Source: Fidelibacterota bacterium
GTDB taxonomy: Bacteria; Fidelibacterota; UBA2242
Assembly (NCBI GenBank): GCA_023133185.1
Contig: JAGLWX010000024.1
Coordinates: forward strand, 1 to 5,765
DNA: 5,765 bases
Direction of reading: 5' to 3'
Shown here: one piece after another, positions 5,415 through 5,765 of the stretch
Position numbering within the stretch: the stretch's first letter is position 1
How the letters are laid out: each line of letters opens with the position of its first letter
Translations under genes and position numbers: made by a program
Notes under the pieces: model-generated
Databases searched by the model: none
Told to the model about the DNA's origin: nothing
What the model saw: only the letters and a program-made list of their open reading frames with translations

Positions 5415-5765
5415 TTATTTAATAAGTGACATGATTAACAATATAAACAGGAAATATCCAATCAGGATTGTGTAACGAATACGCCACTGTCGGCGGGTAG
5501 CGCTATACTCATTGCGTGTAGTTTTATTCCAGGTGTACTGATCAATATTCTTCACTGTTTTAGTTTTGAAAATCAGACTGATAACATACCCGACACCAAC
5601 AGTGATCAAACATCCTATTACATTCCACCATAGCCACGAGACAGACGGAACAAATTTCCATAAAAGGAGATTTACTATGAAACCGGACAATACGCCGACC
5701 ACCGTTCCTCTGTCATTTGCTCTCCTGGTAAAAATCGCAAGTATAAATGCTCCCAGAATAGAACC
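5415..5765 (-). CDS. Sodium:solute symporter (SSS family), C-terminal part; 5' partial
   Basis: The minus-strand frame is open to the window edge, so the GTG at 5702 is internal and the gene continues beyond base 5765; 116 residues are visible. The visible start GSILGAFILAIFTRRANDRG, then VVGVLSGFIVNLLLW, matches the late helices of SSS symporters, where a G-x-L-G-x-F helix, a short T-x-R-A-N-x-x-G loop and another helix follow one another. Next come SWLWWNVIGCLITVGVGYVISLIF, a charged cytoplasmic stretch with several arginines, and a last hydrophobic helix (YTILIGYFLFILLIM) ending SLIK. The family couples sodium entry to uptake of sugars, amino acids, vitamins or osmolytes; the substrate cannot be told from this end. 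It points the same way as the glycosyltransferases but is separated from them by the MITE-like element. Confidence 0.85.
   Translation of the reverse strand, partial: GSILGAFILAIFTRRANDRGTVVGVLSGFIVNLLLWKFVPSVSWLWWNVIGCLITVGVGYVISLIFKTKTVKNIDQYTWNKTTRNEYSATRRQWRIRYTILIGYFLFILLIMSLIK

Overview
This window looks like chromosomal DNA of a bacterium from the FCB supergroup. Bacteroidota relatives such as Ignavibacteria, Calditrichota, Marinimicrobia, KSB1 or Cloacimonadota are all possible, and the sequence does not decide between them. The main pointer is the first protein, which ends in a YPNPFNPTT-type C-terminal sorting domain typical of type IX secretion cargo. Base composition is moderately AT-rich, with very AT-rich intergenic stretches. 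No rRNA, tRNA, CRISPR array or transposase gene is visible.

Layout, left to right. (1) Bases 1-1521, plus strand: the 3' part of a secreted phosphodiester glycosidase (NAGPA-like) with a golvesin/xanthan-lyase-type carbohydrate-binding module and a T9SS-type tail. It is followed by an intrinsic terminator. (2) Bases 1600-2165, plus strand: a compact brnT-brnA type II toxin-antitoxin operon with overlapping genes. It has a palindromic promoter/operator candidate and is closed by a second terminator nearly identical to the first. (3) Bases 2260-4991, minus strand: a GT-A glycosyltransferase resembling glucosylglycerate synthases, followed by a GT4 glycosyltransferase resembling mannosylglucosylglycerate synthase. 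Together they would form a short pathway to the compatible solute mannosylglucosylglycerate, with no phosphatase needed. A 38-codon small ORF lies between them. (4) Bases 4992-5414: a 423-base gap holding an AT-rich leader, a 22-codon small ORF behind a consensus AGGAGG, and a 153-bp MITE-like element with perfect 16-bp terminal inverted repeats and a likely ATTAC target duplication. (5) Bases 5415-5765, minus strand: the C-terminal end of a sodium:solute symporter; its 5' part lies beyond the window.

How it may work together: the two glycosyltransferases suggest adaptation to salt or heat through a glycerate-based osmolyte, and the co-oriented sodium symporter fits a salt-adapted lifestyle. 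The link between symporter and osmolyte genes is only positional, and the mobile-element-like insertion separates them. The secreted glycosidase and the toxin-antitoxin pair appear to be independent transcription units.
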